This document shows, piece by piece, positions 9,881 through 18,790 of a DNA stretch of 64,000 bases (position 1 is its first letter; each line of letters starts with the position of its first letter). The position numbers and the translations under genes were made by a program. This DNA is from Chryseobacterium gleum (GTDB taxonomy: Bacteria > Bacteroidota > Bacteroidia > Flavobacteriales_D > Sanyastnellaceae). Below the pieces are notes generated by a model. The model had not been told where the DNA came from. It did no database searches and saw only the letters and a program-made list of their open reading frames with translations. The stretch lies in assembly GCA_945881835.1 (NCBI GenBank), contig CAMCVP010000001.1:62001-126000 (forward strand), read 5' to 3'.

Positions 9881-12292
9881 ATGTTTGTAGTAAAAAGAGA
9901 CGGTAGAAAAGAGACAGTGAAATTCGATAAGATCACTGCCAGAATTTCAAAATTATGTTACGGATTGAACCCAATTGTTGATCCGTTGAAGATTGCCATG
10001 AAAGTAATTGAAGGGGTTTTCGATGGCGTAACGACGAGCCAGTTAGATACGCTTGCGGCTGAAATTGCTGCAACGAATACAACGACACATCCAGACTACG
10101 CTCTTCTTGCGTCACGTATTGCTATTGGAAACTTACACAAGAATACCAAAAAATCGTTCTCTCAGACGATTACAGATTTGTACCAGTACGTTGATCCGAA
10201 AACAGGAAAAGGCGCTGGTCTTATTGCTGAAGATGTGTACAACGTAGTGATGGAAAATGCGCCATTTTTAGACAGTACAATCATCTACGACCGCGATTTT
10301 CAATTCGATTACTTTGGTTTCAAAACGTTAGAGAAATCGTATTTGTTGAAGATGCACGGTATGGTGGTTGAGCGTCCTCAGCACTTATTCATGCGCGTTG
10401 CAGTAGGAATTCACAAAGCAGATTTAGATGAAATTGTGAAGACGTACAACATGATTAGCGAAGGTTGGTTCACACATGCAACTCCAACGCTTTTCAATGC
10501 TGGGACACCGAAGCCTCAAATGAGCTCGTGCTTCCTTATTCAAATGAAGGATGATAGCATCCCAGGTATTTATGATACATTGAAGCAAACAGCATTAATC
10601 TCTCAAAGTGCGGGTGGTATTGGTCTTAGCATTCACAATGTGCGTGCAAAAGGTTCTTATATCCGCGGAACGAACGGAACGAGTAACGGTATTGTGCCAA
10701 TGCTTCGCGTGTTCAACGACACCGCTCGTTATGTGGATCAGGGAGGCGGAAAACGCAAAGGTTCATTTGCAATATATCTTGAGCCATGGCACGCAGATGT
10801 TTATGATTTCTTAGACTTGAGAAAGAATCACGGAAAAGAAGAAGTTCGTGCGCGTGATTTGTTCTATGCATTGTGGATTCCAGATTTATTCATGCAACGT
10901 GTTAAAGACAATGGTACGTGGACATTGATGTGTCCAAATGAATGTCCAGGTCTTTCAGATTGTTGGGGTGAAGAGTTCGAGAAATTGTATACCAAATACG
11001 AGTCTGAAGGAAAAGGAAGAGAAACGATTAAGGCGCAGGACTTATGGTACAAGATTATCGAGTCTCAAATCGAAACAGGTAATCCTTACATGTTGTACAA
11101 AGATGCTGCGAACCGCAAGAGCAATCAGCAGAACTTGGGAACCATTAAGAGTTCTAACTTGTGCACAGAAATTATTGAGTACACTGCTCCGGATGAAATT
11201 GCAGTTTGTAATTTAGGTTCTATTGCATTGCCGAAATTTGTAAAGGACGGTGCATTCGATCACGATAAATTATTCGAGGTTACCTACCAATTAACGGTGA
11301 ACTTGAACAAGATTATCGACGGAAACTATTACCCAGTTCCAGAAACACGGAATTCTAACATGCGTCACCGTCCGATCGGAATTGGTGTTCAAGGATTGGC
11401 AGATGCGTTTATTTTATTACGTTTCCCATTTGAGTCGGAGGACGCGAAGAAATTGAATCGCGAAGTTTTCGAAACCATTTATTATGCGTCTTGCACAGCC
11501 TCGAAAGATTTAGCACGCAGAGACGGTGCATATGAATCTTTCCCTGGATCACCCGCTTCAAAGGGTATTCTTCAATTCGATATGTGGAATGTTACTCCAA
11601 CAGAGCGTTGGGAGTGGAGTGTGTTGAAGGAAGAAATCGCGAAATACGGAATGCGTAACAGCTTGTTATTGGCTCCAATGCCAACGGCATCTACCGCGCA
11701 GATTTTAGGAAACAACGAGTGTTTCGAGCCGTACACAACAAACATTTATTCTAGAAGAACGTTGGCGGGTGAATTCATTGTAGTGAATAAGCACTTGTTG
11801 AAAGATTTGGTGAATCTTGGTTTGTGGAATGACAACTTGAAAAACAAATTAATGTCTACCAGTGGTTCTGTTCAAAACATTGATGAGATTCCAGATAATT
11901 TGAAGGCACTTTACAAAACGGCTTGGGAAATTTCTCAGCGTGTAGTTATTGACATGGCTGCTGATCGCGGAGCTTATATCTGTCAAAGTCAGTCGTTGAA
12001 TATCTTTATGGAAAACGCGAATTTCGGAAAGCTGACATCCATGCATTTCTACGCTTGGGAGAAAGGATTGAAAACCGGAATGTACTATTTGAGAACGAAG
12101 GCGGCTACCGATGCGATTAAGTTCACAGTAGATAAGTCGCAGTTATCTCAACCGAAAGCAGCTGTAAGCACAGAAGCTTCCCCTGTTACTGTTAATGTGA
12201 ATATTACGCCTGACACTCTTTCACAAAAGAATGTAGATGCCATTGCTTGTTCAATAGACAATCCAGATTCTTGTGAGTCTTGTAGCGGATAA
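9881..12292 (+). CDS. nrdA: Ribonucleoside-diphosphate reductase large subunit (class Ia)
   Basis: 803 residues. Reduces ribonucleoside diphosphates to deoxy forms. An N-terminal ATP-cone begins [20 protein letters not shown], very like eukaryotic R1. Active-site elements are visible: MSSCFL and [11 protein letters not shown] hold the redox Cys pair, SSNLCTEI holds the thiyl-radical Cys with its Asn and Glu partners, and [15 protein letters not shown] follows. The last residues, CESCSG, give the C-terminal Cys pair that passes electrons from thioredoxin; a thioredoxin reductase gene is present elsewhere in the window. Allosteric control through the ATP cone is expected. A terminator follows. 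Confidence 0.97.
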   Translation: MFVVKRDGRKETVKFDKITARISKLCYGLNPIVDPLKIAMKVIEGVFDGVTTSQLDTLAAEIAATNTTTHPDYALLASRIAIGNLHKNTKKSFSQTITDLYQYVDPKTGKGAGLIAEDVYNVVMENAPFLDSTIIYDRDFQFDYFGFKTLEKSYLLKMHGMVVERPQHLFMRVAVGIHKADLDEIVKTYNMISEGWFTHATPTLFNAGTPKPQMSSCFLIQMKDDSIPGIYDTLKQTALISQSAGGIGLSIHNVRAKGSYIRGTNGTSNGIVPMLRVFNDTARYVDQGGGKRKGSFAIYLEPWHADVYDFLDLRKNHGKEEVRARDLFYALWIPDLFMQRVKDNGTWTLMCPNECPGLSDCWGEEFEKLYTKYESEGKGRETIKAQDLWYKIIESQIETGNPYMLYKDAANRKSNQQNLGTIKSSNLCTEIIEYTAPDEIAVCNLGSIALPKFVKDGAFDHDKLFEVTYQLTVNLNKIIDGNYYPVPETRNSNMRHRPIGIGVQGLADAFILLRFPFESEDAKKLNREVFETIYYASCTASKDLARRDGAYESFPGSPASKGILQFDMWNVTPTERWEWSVLKEEIAKYGMRNSLLLAPMPTASTAQILGNNECFEPYTTNIYSRRTLAGEFIVVNKHLLKDLVNLGLWNDNLKNKLMSTSGSVQNIDEIPDNLKALYKTAWEISQRVVIDMAADRGAYICQSQSLNIFMENANFGKLTSMHFYAWEKGLKTGMYYLRTKAATDAIKFTVDKSQLSQPKAAVSTEASPVTVNVNITPDTLSQKNVDAIACSIDNPDSCESCSG

Positions 12293-12311
12293 TTGATTTC
12301 GATAATTAAGT

Positions 12312-12341
12312 AAAAAGGGTCGCCATGCGACCCTTTTTTTT
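12312..12341 (+). terminator. Rho-independent terminator after nrdA
   Basis: A-rich flank and stem GGGTCGC/GCGACCC with a 3-base loop (CAT), extended by A/T pairs, then eight T. It closes the nrdBA operon. Confidence 0.92.
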
Positions 12342-12413
12342 CTTCATTTCGTTTTTAATAAGTTCTTTTTGAACCCTGTTCGATATATCGAAATGGTCGT
12401 AAATTGTATTCAA

Positions 12414-15230
12414 ATGAGAAATCTCCTATTCAGTCTTCTTACGTTGTTGACCTCAACGGTTTCATATGCACAAACCTTGCGTGGAAAGGTGGTTGAACAG
12501 CAGAATCAGGCCTCACTCACGGGAGCGGTGATTATTCAAAAAGGCACGAGCAATGGCGTAGTGACAGACTACGACGGGGAATTTTCAATAAAAGTAGCAG
12601 GGTTGCCAACAACACTGCTTGTGAAATACGTTGGCTTCGCGGATCAGGAAATTGAAGTTAAGAATGCTGAATTTATTTTGGTAGAAATGTTTACAGGGGA
12701 CTTCGGTCCGACGATAATTATCAAAGACTCGCGAATTACAGAAAAACAAAAGCAAAATCCACTGACTGTTGAGCGAATGGACTTAACAGCGATAAAGAAT
12801 TCGGCTTCTGGAAATTTCTACGAAGGATTGGGAGCATTGAAGGGTGTAGACTTAACCACCGCAAGTTTAGGATTTCGTGTTATTAATACCAGAGGTTTCA
12901 ATTCGACCTCCCCTGTGAGAAGTTTGCAATTGATCGACGGGGTAGATAATCAATCTCCCGGATTGAATTTCTCTTTAGGGAATTTCTTAGGCGCCCCTGA
13001 TTTAGATGTTTTTGCGGTAGAAATTGTTCAAGGAGCAAGCAGTGCGTTTTATGGACCAGGTGCCTTTAACGGAGTAATTAAAATGGAAACGAAAGATCCA
13101 TTTGTTTATACCGGATTAACTGCTCAACTTCGTGTTGGAGAGAGACAGTTGGTAGAACCATCGGTGCGATTTGCTCATGCATTTTCCAATAGAGAAGGAT
13201 ATAAATATTTGGCATACAAGTTCAATGTCTTTGCGTTTAAGGCATTGGATTGGGCGGCTGACAATCAATCTCCTATTTACAACGGTGGATTCTCGGCTAG
13301 CAATCCGGGTAGGTTTGATGCGGTTAACACATACGGAGACGAATATTTTCCAGCAAATGACTATTCAGAAGATCCCAACGGAAAACCAGGCTTGGGAACC
13401 TTTTTCAGAACGGGTTATCGCGAGTCTGATTTGGTAAATTATAACACAAAGAACGTGAAGGCCAATGCCTCTATTCATTTACGTTTGAAGCCAGAGTTAG
13501 AAGAAAATTCACCAGAGTTAATTTTTGCGGGTAATGTAGGACAAGGGACAACAGTTTACCAAGGTGACAATCGCTTCAGTCTTCGTGATATACTTTTTTA
13601 TCAGGGAAGGCTTGAATTGAAAAAGAAAGACAAGTATTTCATTCGAATGTATGGAACAGGTGAAGACGCTGGAAAGAGTTTCGACCCTTATTTTACTGCG
13701 TTGAAATTGCAGGATGCTGTTCGTTCCGATGAGAATTGGGCGAATGCTTATGTTAAGTATTGGCAAGATTCCATTCGAAACCGTGTGTTGGATATGAATT
13801 ATCCGCAGTATGTAATTAATCCGAATTACCCCGCAGAACCGAATTTTTTCATTGTTCCAACAGGGGAGCAATATGCGTCCTGGTCGGCTCAGAATGCCGA
13901 TAGTTTGGCCTATTATCATCAGTTAGTAGAAAATTGGACGAACAACGGTACAGCGGGAATTCCTATGGCGAGTCAATACGGGTTTCTACAACCGGGTTCT
14001 GCTTTATTCAATTCCAACTTCGATCGCATAACATCTGCGAACAATAATGAAGCAGATGGAGGAACACGTTTCTACGACCGATCTTCCTTGTTCCACACAC
14101 AGGGAGAATATCAGTGGAAAGGGGCGGGATTTATTGACTATCGAATAGGAGGTAACGCTCGGTTGTATAGACCCAATTCGGCGGGAACAATTTTTACGGA
14201 TGATTCTGTGAAAATCTACAATTATGAGGGTGGATTGTATTTCGGAGCCACTCGGAAGTTTTTAGAGAATCGCTTGATTGTGAGTGGAACGGTTCGACTC
14301 GATAAAAATGTGAATTTCGACGCGCTTATAAGTCCAGCGGCATCTGTTGTTTTTCAACCGAAGAAAAATCATTACCTACGCGCATCGTTTTCTTCGGCAT
14401 TAAGGAATCCGACGTTAACAGATCAGTATTTAAGCTTGAATGTTGGTCCAGCAATTCTAAGTGGAAACTTAAATGGGGTAGATTCATTGATTACGTTGGC
14501 TAGTTTCAACGCATATAGAAATACGTTGGAAACAGACAGCTTGAAGTATTTCAACATTGACCCTATTCGCCCGGAACAGGTTAAAACCGTTGAGTTCGGT
14601 TACCGAGGTTCGTTTTTCGATCAAAAGATTTACGTTGATTTGGGTGCTTATTACAGTGTCTATGAGCATTTCATCGGTTATAATATTGGTCTTTCTGCAA
14701 ACTTTCCTCCTCCATCCTATCTTCCAGATGATTTACAAGTTTATCGCTATTCGGCGAATTCAAAGAACACGGTAACTACCCAAGGTGCTAATTTGGGATT
14801 GAATTATTATTTCCATGAGAAGCATAGTTTTGGTGCGAATTATTCCTTCAACAGTATTGTAAGAAGCGATGCGAATGACCCGATTATTCCTGCTTTCAAT
14901 ACACCCAAGCATAAGTATAATTTAAGCTTAACGGGAAACAAATTGTTTGAATCGAGTGAGGGGAATTGTTGGGGATATAGTGTAAACTACAAATGGATTC
15001 AAGGATATCTTTTTGAAGGATCTCCTCAATTCACCGGATATATCAACACCTATGATATGGTAGATGTTCAAGCTAATTACAGCATAGAGGCTTCCAATAT
15101 CTTTATTAAAGTTGGTGCTTCCAATGTGTTAAATAACCAACAAGTTCAGGTCTATGGCGGACCGGCAATTGGTAGAATGGCTTATATTAGCCTGCAATAT
15201 TCGTTCAATCATCAAAAACAAAATAAATAA
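12414..15230 (+). CDS. TonB-dependent outer-membrane receptor with carboxypeptidase-like N-terminal domain
   Basis: About 938 residues. I start at the ATG at 12414 because it opens a clear signal peptide (MRNLLFSLLTLLTSTVSYAQ); the frame is open further upstream but only from a TTG. A CarboxypepD_reg-like domain (LRGKVVEQ...GVVTDYDGEFSIKV, about residues 20-100) precedes a plug domain (NTRGFNSTSP...LQLIDGVDNQSPG, VEIVQGASSAFYGPGAFNGVI) and a long beta-barrel ending ISLQYSFN. Such receptors import large ligands with TonB energy. There is no SusD partner. The esterase-like T9SS protein follows after 3 bases, so the two are one operon. The ligand is unknown. Confidence 0.9.
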   Translation: MRNLLFSLLTLLTSTVSYAQTLRGKVVEQQNQASLTGAVIIQKGTSNGVVTDYDGEFSIKVAGLPTTLLVKYVGFADQEIEVKNAEFILVEMFTGDFGPTIIIKDSRITEKQKQNPLTVERMDLTAIKNSASGNFYEGLGALKGVDLTTASLGFRVINTRGFNSTSPVRSLQLIDGVDNQSPGLNFSLGNFLGAPDLDVFAVEIVQGASSAFYGPGAFNGVIKMETKDPFVYTGLTAQLRVGERQLVEPSVRFAHAFSNREGYKYLAYKFNVFAFKALDWAADNQSPIYNGGFSASNPGRFDAVNTYGDEYFPANDYSEDPNGKPGLGTFFRTGYRESDLVNYNTKNVKANASIHLRLKPELEENSPELIFAGNVGQGTTVYQGDNRFSLRDILFYQGRLELKKKDKYFIRMYGTGEDAGKSFDPYFTALKLQDAVRSDENWANAYVKYWQDSIRNRVLDMNYPQYVINPNYPAEPNFFIVPTGEQYASWSAQNADSLAYYHQLVENWTNNGTAGIPMASQYGFLQPGSALFNSNFDRITSANNNEADGGTRFYDRSSLFHTQGEYQWKGAGFIDYRIGGNARLYRPNSAGTIFTDDSVKIYNYEGGLYFGATRKFLENRLIVSGTVRLDKNVNFDALISPAASVVFQPKKNHYLRASFSSALRNPTLTDQYLSLNVGPAILSGNLNGVDSLITLASFNAYRNTLETDSLKYFNIDPIRPEQVKTVEFGYRGSFFDQKIYVDLGAYYSVYEHFIGYNIGLSANFPPPSYLPDDLQVYRYSANSKNTVTTQGANLGLNYYFHEKHSFGANYSFNSIVRSDANDPIIPAFNTPKHKYNLSLTGNKLFESSEGNCWGYSVNYKWIQGYLFEGSPQFTGYINTYDMVDVQANYSIEASNIFIKVGASNVLNNQQVQVYGGPAIGRMAYISLQYSFNHQKQNK

Positions 15231-15233
15231 ATT

Positions 15234-16739
15234 ATGAAAAAAATCTACTCATTGCTTGCAATTGCTTTGTTGAGTGTGACTAGTGCATTTGCACAGCGTT
15301 ACATGACCGAGCAATTTTCTTCGGTTGACGTTCAAACGAACGTTACCTATGGCGTGAACGCTACTGTATTGCTTTACCAAGTTGTTGGAGAAGCTGTTCC
15401 AGAACAATTGAAAATGGATGTTTATACTCCATCTGGAGACACTGAAACAAATCGTCCTGTTATTCTATATTTCCACACTGGAAACTTTCTTCCTTTCCCA
15501 CAGAACCAAGGAGCTGGCGGTACACGCACAGATTCAACAATCGTTGAGATTTGTACGCGTTTAGCGAAGTTGGGATATGTTGTTGCTTCTTGTGATTACC
15601 GTTTAGGATGGAATCCAGTAGCTGCTACACAAGAAGAGCGTGTAAACACATTGATTAACGCGGCTTACCGTGGAGTTCAAGACTGTCGTACCGCTGTTCG
15701 TTATTTCCGCAAGACAGCTGCTGAAGATGGCAACCCTTTCGGAATTGATCCAACTCGTGTAGCTGTTTGGGGTCAAGGGACTGGTGGATATATCTCTTTC
15801 GCTGTTACAGGGATTGATGCTTATACAGACTTATTGCTTCCTAAGTTTACAACCAGCGCTGGTATTCCAATGGTATTGGATTTCGTAAACGGTGATATCA
15901 ACGGTACTTCAGTTGGTGTGAATCCATTGAACGGAGATACATTGTGTTACGCTAACCACGTAGGTTATAGCTCTGACATTAATGTTGCATTAAACATGGG
16001 TGGTGCTTGTGGAGATATTTCATGGATTGACGCTAGCGACAATGCATTAATTTCTTTCCAAGTTCCTTCTGATCCTTTTGCTCCTTATTATGCAGGAACA
16101 GTTATCGTTCCTGGATTGAATTTACCAGTTGTAGATGTAAGCGGAAGCTACGATGTGCAAATGGCAATGAGTGCATATGGTAATAACGGTATTTTTGAAT
16201 TGGCTGAAGGTTATGCTCCAGGTCAAGTTTATACTGACGCTGCGAATTCAACCAACAACGGTTTCCACGGTTTGTTCCCATTGGAGCGTCCAACAGGAAT
16301 GGAAGTAGATTCTGCACCATGGGAGTGGTGGGATACTGCAACTAACCCAAACAGTGCAAACGGTTTAGCTACAAATCCAGATATGTCGGCTGCAAAAGGA
16401 ATGGCTTATTGCGATTCAATCTTAGGTTATTCAGTACCACGTATTGCTTGTGCATTGAACTTGAACACTAGTCCATGTTACATTAGTGTTGAAGAAACTG
16501 AAGAGGTTTCTTTCAACGTATTCCCTAATCCAGCTAACGAATCGTTTGCTATTCGCGCTTCTGAGCGTGTGAATGCAGTTCGTGTATTCGATGCAATGGG
16601 TAGAATCGTTTACAATTCAAACACTACCAATCAAGAAGTTGTATTTGTTGATTCTTCGAGCTGGTCTGCAGGAATGTATACCGTAGAGATTCACACTTCT
16701 AACAACGCAATTGCAAGAAAGAAAGTGTTGAAGAACTAA
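15234..16739 (+). CDS. Esterase-fold T9SS cargo protein lacking the nucleophile serine
   Basis: 501 residues: signal peptide (MKKIYSLLAIALLSVTSAFA), an alpha/beta-hydrolase domain of the carboxylesterase type (VILYFHTGNF oxyanion region, SCDYRLGW, AYRGVQDCRTAVRYFR, PFGIDPTRVAVWG) and a T9SS type A sorting domain in the last 80 residues (FNVFPNPANESF ... GMYTVEIHTSNNAIARKKVLKN). In active relatives the strand after RVAVWG carries G-x-S-x-G; here it reads GQGTG at residues 180-184, so the nucleophile is Gly182 (GGG at 15777). It is probably a secreted binding protein, or uses another residue. It is coupled to the TonB receptor upstream and followed by a terminator. Confidence 0.85.
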   Translation: MKKIYSLLAIALLSVTSAFAQRYMTEQFSSVDVQTNVTYGVNATVLLYQVVGEAVPEQLKMDVYTPSGDTETNRPVILYFHTGNFLPFPQNQGAGGTRTDSTIVEICTRLAKLGYVVASCDYRLGWNPVAATQEERVNTLINAAYRGVQDCRTAVRYFRKTAAEDGNPFGIDPTRVAVWGQGTGGYISFAVTGIDAYTDLLLPKFTTSAGIPMVLDFVNGDINGTSVGVNPLNGDTLCYANHVGYSSDINVALNMGGACGDISWIDASDNALISFQVPSDPFAPYYAGTVIVPGLNLPVVDVSGSYDVQMAMSAYGNNGIFELAEGYAPGQVYTDAANSTNNGFHGLFPLERPTGMEVDSAPWEWWDTATNPNSANGLATNPDMSAAKGMAYCDSILGYSVPRIACALNLNTSPCYISVEETEEVSFNVFPNPANESFAIRASERVNAVRVFDAMGRIVYNSNTTNQEVVFVDSSSWSAGMYTVEIHTSNNAIARKKVLKN

Positions 16740-16759
16740 TATCTTCCCCTTAAATGAAG

Positions 16760-16786
16760 AAGGCCCTAGAAATAGGGCCTTTTTTA
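16760..16786 (+). terminator. Rho-independent terminator after the esterase-like gene
   Basis: Stem AAGGCCCTA/TAGGGCCTT with a GAAA tetraloop (16769-16772) and a following T run. It closes the TonB receptor/esterase-like operon. Confidence 0.9.
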
Positions 16787-16804
16787 GTATCAATAAAATT
16801 GAAA

Positions 16805-17194
16805 TTAAGCATTCGAAATCTTTTGAGAAAGCTCGGTGTATTCTTCAGCAGTGAATTTCAATCGTTCTTTTTCGAAATTCATATCGTGTATGTTGTTGAT
16901 TGGAATTAGATGCATGTGCGCGTGTGGCACTTCCAATCCAATTACGCTAATTCCAATTTTCGTACAAGGAATGACCGCTTGAATTTTACGCGCAACCTCC
17001 TTGGCAAATAGATTTAAATGTTGAAGCTCTTCTTTAGGAAGGTCGAATATGTAATCTATTTCTTTTTTAGGAACTACTAAAGTGTGTCCTTTGGCTACGG
17101 GCAGAATATCTAAAAATGCAATGAAAAGCTCGTCCTCTGCTATTTTGTAGCAGGGTATTTCACCCTGAATAATTTTTGTGAATAGGGTAGGCAT
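16805..17194 (-). CDS. HIT family nucleotide-binding protein
   Basis: 129 residues. The histidine-triad motif HAHMHL (H-x-H-x-H) sits near residue 90 in GLEVPHAHMHLIPI, and the N-terminal part (IIQGEIPCYKIAEDELFIAF, VVPKKEID) matches HIT/HINT proteins, which hydrolyse AMP-lysine or adenosine phosphoramidate-type bonds. The start codon overlaps the greA stop by one base (TAATG), so translation is coupled to greA. The exact substrate is not known. Confidence 0.93.
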   Translation of the reverse strand: MPTLFTKIIQGEIPCYKIAEDELFIAFLDILPVAKGHTLVVPKKEIDYIFDLPKEELQHLNLFAKEVARKIQAVIPCTKIGISVIGLEVPHAHMHLIPINNIHDMNFEKERLKFTAEEYTELSQKISNA

Positions 17195-17667
17195 TAGCGG
17201 TTGATGTCTAGGATTTCAAGTTGAAGTGTTCCAGCAGGAACTTGCACTTCGGCGATTTCACCTACTTTCTTACCAAGCAATCCTTTTCCAATAGGAGAAT
17301 CGATACTGATTTTTTTATCAGCGAGGTTAGCCTCGTTTTCTGCAACCAATGTATATTCAACCTCAGTGTTAGTCTTTAGGTTTTTCAATTTAACCCGCGA
17401 CAAAATGAAAACCTTCGAGTTATCGATGTGAGAATCGTCAATTAATCGAGCATTTGCAGCAAGGTCTTCCATTTTAGCGATGCGTGCTTCTAGATGTCCT
17501 TGTGCTTCTTTGGCCGCGTCATATTCAGCATTTTCGCTGAGGTCACCTTTGTCTCTGGCTTCAGCAATTTGTTGACTGATTTTTGGACGTTCAACCATTT
17601 TCAGGTTATGAAGTTCGTCTTTCAATTTTTTAAGGCCGGCAGCAGTGTAGTATGCGATTTGTGACAT
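17194..17667 (-). CDS. greA: Transcription elongation factor GreA
   Basis: 157 residues. GreA enters the RNA polymerase secondary channel and stimulates cleavage of backtracked RNA. The N-terminal coiled coil carries the acidic tip motif (RDKGDLSENAEYDAAKEAQG), and the C-terminal FKBP-like domain shows IDSPIGKGLLGKKVGE. I use the ATG at 17667 (MSQIAYYT); a TTG two codons upstream is less likely. A perfect -7 element lies at 17716-17723. The gene overlaps the HIT gene by one base. Confidence 0.96.
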   Translation of the reverse strand: MSQIAYYTAAGLKKLKDELHNLKMVERPKISQQIAEARDKGDLSENAEYDAAKEAQGHLEARIAKMEDLAANARLIDDSHIDNSKVFILSRVKLKNLKTNTEVEYTLVAENEANLADKKISIDSPIGKGLLGKKVGEIAEVQVPAGTLQLEILDINR

Positions 17668-17679
17668 GATCAATGGGTA

Positions 17680-17711
17680 TTAAAATAAAGAAACCCCGCG
17701 AACGAGGTTTC
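17680..17711 (-). terminator. Terminator of the porV-like operon, overlapping the greA leader
   Basis: On the minus strand GAAACCTCG/CGGGGTTTC (with one U-G pair) forms a 9-bp stem around a TTCG loop, followed by TTTATTTTA. It lies 21 bases after the stop of the PorV-like gene. The greA -7 element immediately precedes the hairpin. Confidence 0.75.
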
Positions 17712-17715
17712 TACA

Positions 17716-17723
17716 CAAATATA
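17716..17723 (-). promoter_or_regulatory. -7 promoter element for greA
   Basis: TATATTTG on the minus strand, a perfect TAnnTTTG. Transcription would begin near 17710, so the greA mRNA would start with the hairpin described at 17690-17711 and have a leader of about 43 bases. No clear -33 TTTG is seen. Confidence 0.55.
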
Positions 17724-17732
17724 GTAAGAAAA

Positions 17733-18770
17733 TTACATTGTAATGTGAATTCCCATGCTGTGAATACCGTTGAAAGGATTCGTTAAGCGATAAGAATAAT
17801 CCAATCCGATAACGCCTCCGTTATCACCTGTTGGAAGTTGAATGGTCATACCTGCTGTTGGTCCAGATAAAGCACTTTGCGCGTTGTAGGTTGTGTTAGA
17901 TCCAATGTCTTGCTGGAAACCGCCTCTTAAGAAAAGACGGTTACGAAGACTGTATTCTAAACCTAGAGCTACTTGGTCTTTGCTGAATGAATTAGAAGTG
18001 TAGGCGGCATTTGCCGTTAACTTCATGCTATTCTTCATCAAGAAATCATAACCAAATCCCACGTTTACCATTGAAGGCATTTCATAAGGTTGTGAACGCT
18101 GCTCAACGGTTAAGGTATTACCACTTGCAGGAATAACTGCAGAAACAGTCATACCGTCGCCTTTGTATCTCATTGGAGGTCCAACATTACGAAGAGTAAT
18201 ACCGAAGCGAACATTGTCTTTTTCTCCGGTTACATAACGAATACCAGCATCGAATGCAACGCCTTGTGAGCGCACATTGTATATAGCTTCGCTGATTAAG
18301 CGAACGGTTAATCCACCGTAGATGCTGTTCGAGAATTCTTTCGCGAAACTAATTCCAATGTTAGAATAATTTACGGTAAAGCTTCCGATTCCACCTTCTG
18401 GAAGAGCTTCAGTGGTACGTGCAATATCACCGAAGTTCATATTCACAACTGAAAGTCCGAAAGCACCTGATTTTCCAACCTTTTGTCCGAATGCGGCAGC
18501 ATTCAATTGAATTCCTGTTCCAACGAAATACTGTGTGTTGGTGAAAAGCAATTCGGTTTTCTTCGTGAAGGCGAGACCCGCAACGTTTAAAAACACGCTT
18601 TCAACTCCAGTAACGGATGAAAGAGATGCGTTACCTAATCCAGAAGAACGAGCCCATGGATTCACAAGTAAGTGGCTAGCACCTGCCGATCCAGATCTGT
18701 CAGGATTTCCTGCAAAAACTGCAGAAGATATTCCTAAAATCAAGGAGAGTGATATGATATATTTTTTCAT
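17733..18770 (-). CDS. PorV/PorQ-family outer-membrane beta-barrel protein
   Basis: 345 residues with signal peptide (MKKYIISLSLILGISSAVFA). The mature start is PorV/PorQ-like: HLLVNPWARSSGLGNASLSS, then VFLNVAGLAFTKKTELLFTNTQYFVGTG. The rest is amphipathic barrel strands ending in GIHITM. PorV is the T9SS shuttle protein that takes cargo from the translocon; several paralogues of unknown role occur per genome. Third gene of a unit with the 1404-residue protein (20 bases upstream) and a TonB receptor. Whether it is PorV itself or a paralogue dedicated to this unit cannot be told; the context favours a dedicated paralogue. Confidence 0.82.
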   Translation of the reverse strand: MKKYIISLSLILGISSAVFAGNPDRSGSAGASHLLVNPWARSSGLGNASLSSVTGVESVFLNVAGLAFTKKTELLFTNTQYFVGTGIQLNAAAFGQKVGKSGAFGLSVVNMNFGDIARTTEALPEGGIGSFTVNYSNIGISFAKEFSNSIYGGLTVRLISEAIYNVRSQGVAFDAGIRYVTGEKDNVRFGITLRNVGPPMRYKGDGMTVSAVIPASGNTLTVEQRSQPYEMPSMVNVGFGYDFLMKNSMKLTANAAYTSNSFSKDQVALGLEYSLRNRLFLRGGFQQDIGSNTTYNAQSALSGPTAGMTIQLPTGDNGGVIGLDYSYRLTNPFNGIHSMGIHITM

Positions 18771-18790
18771 GATCGTAAGTCGTTTTTCAA

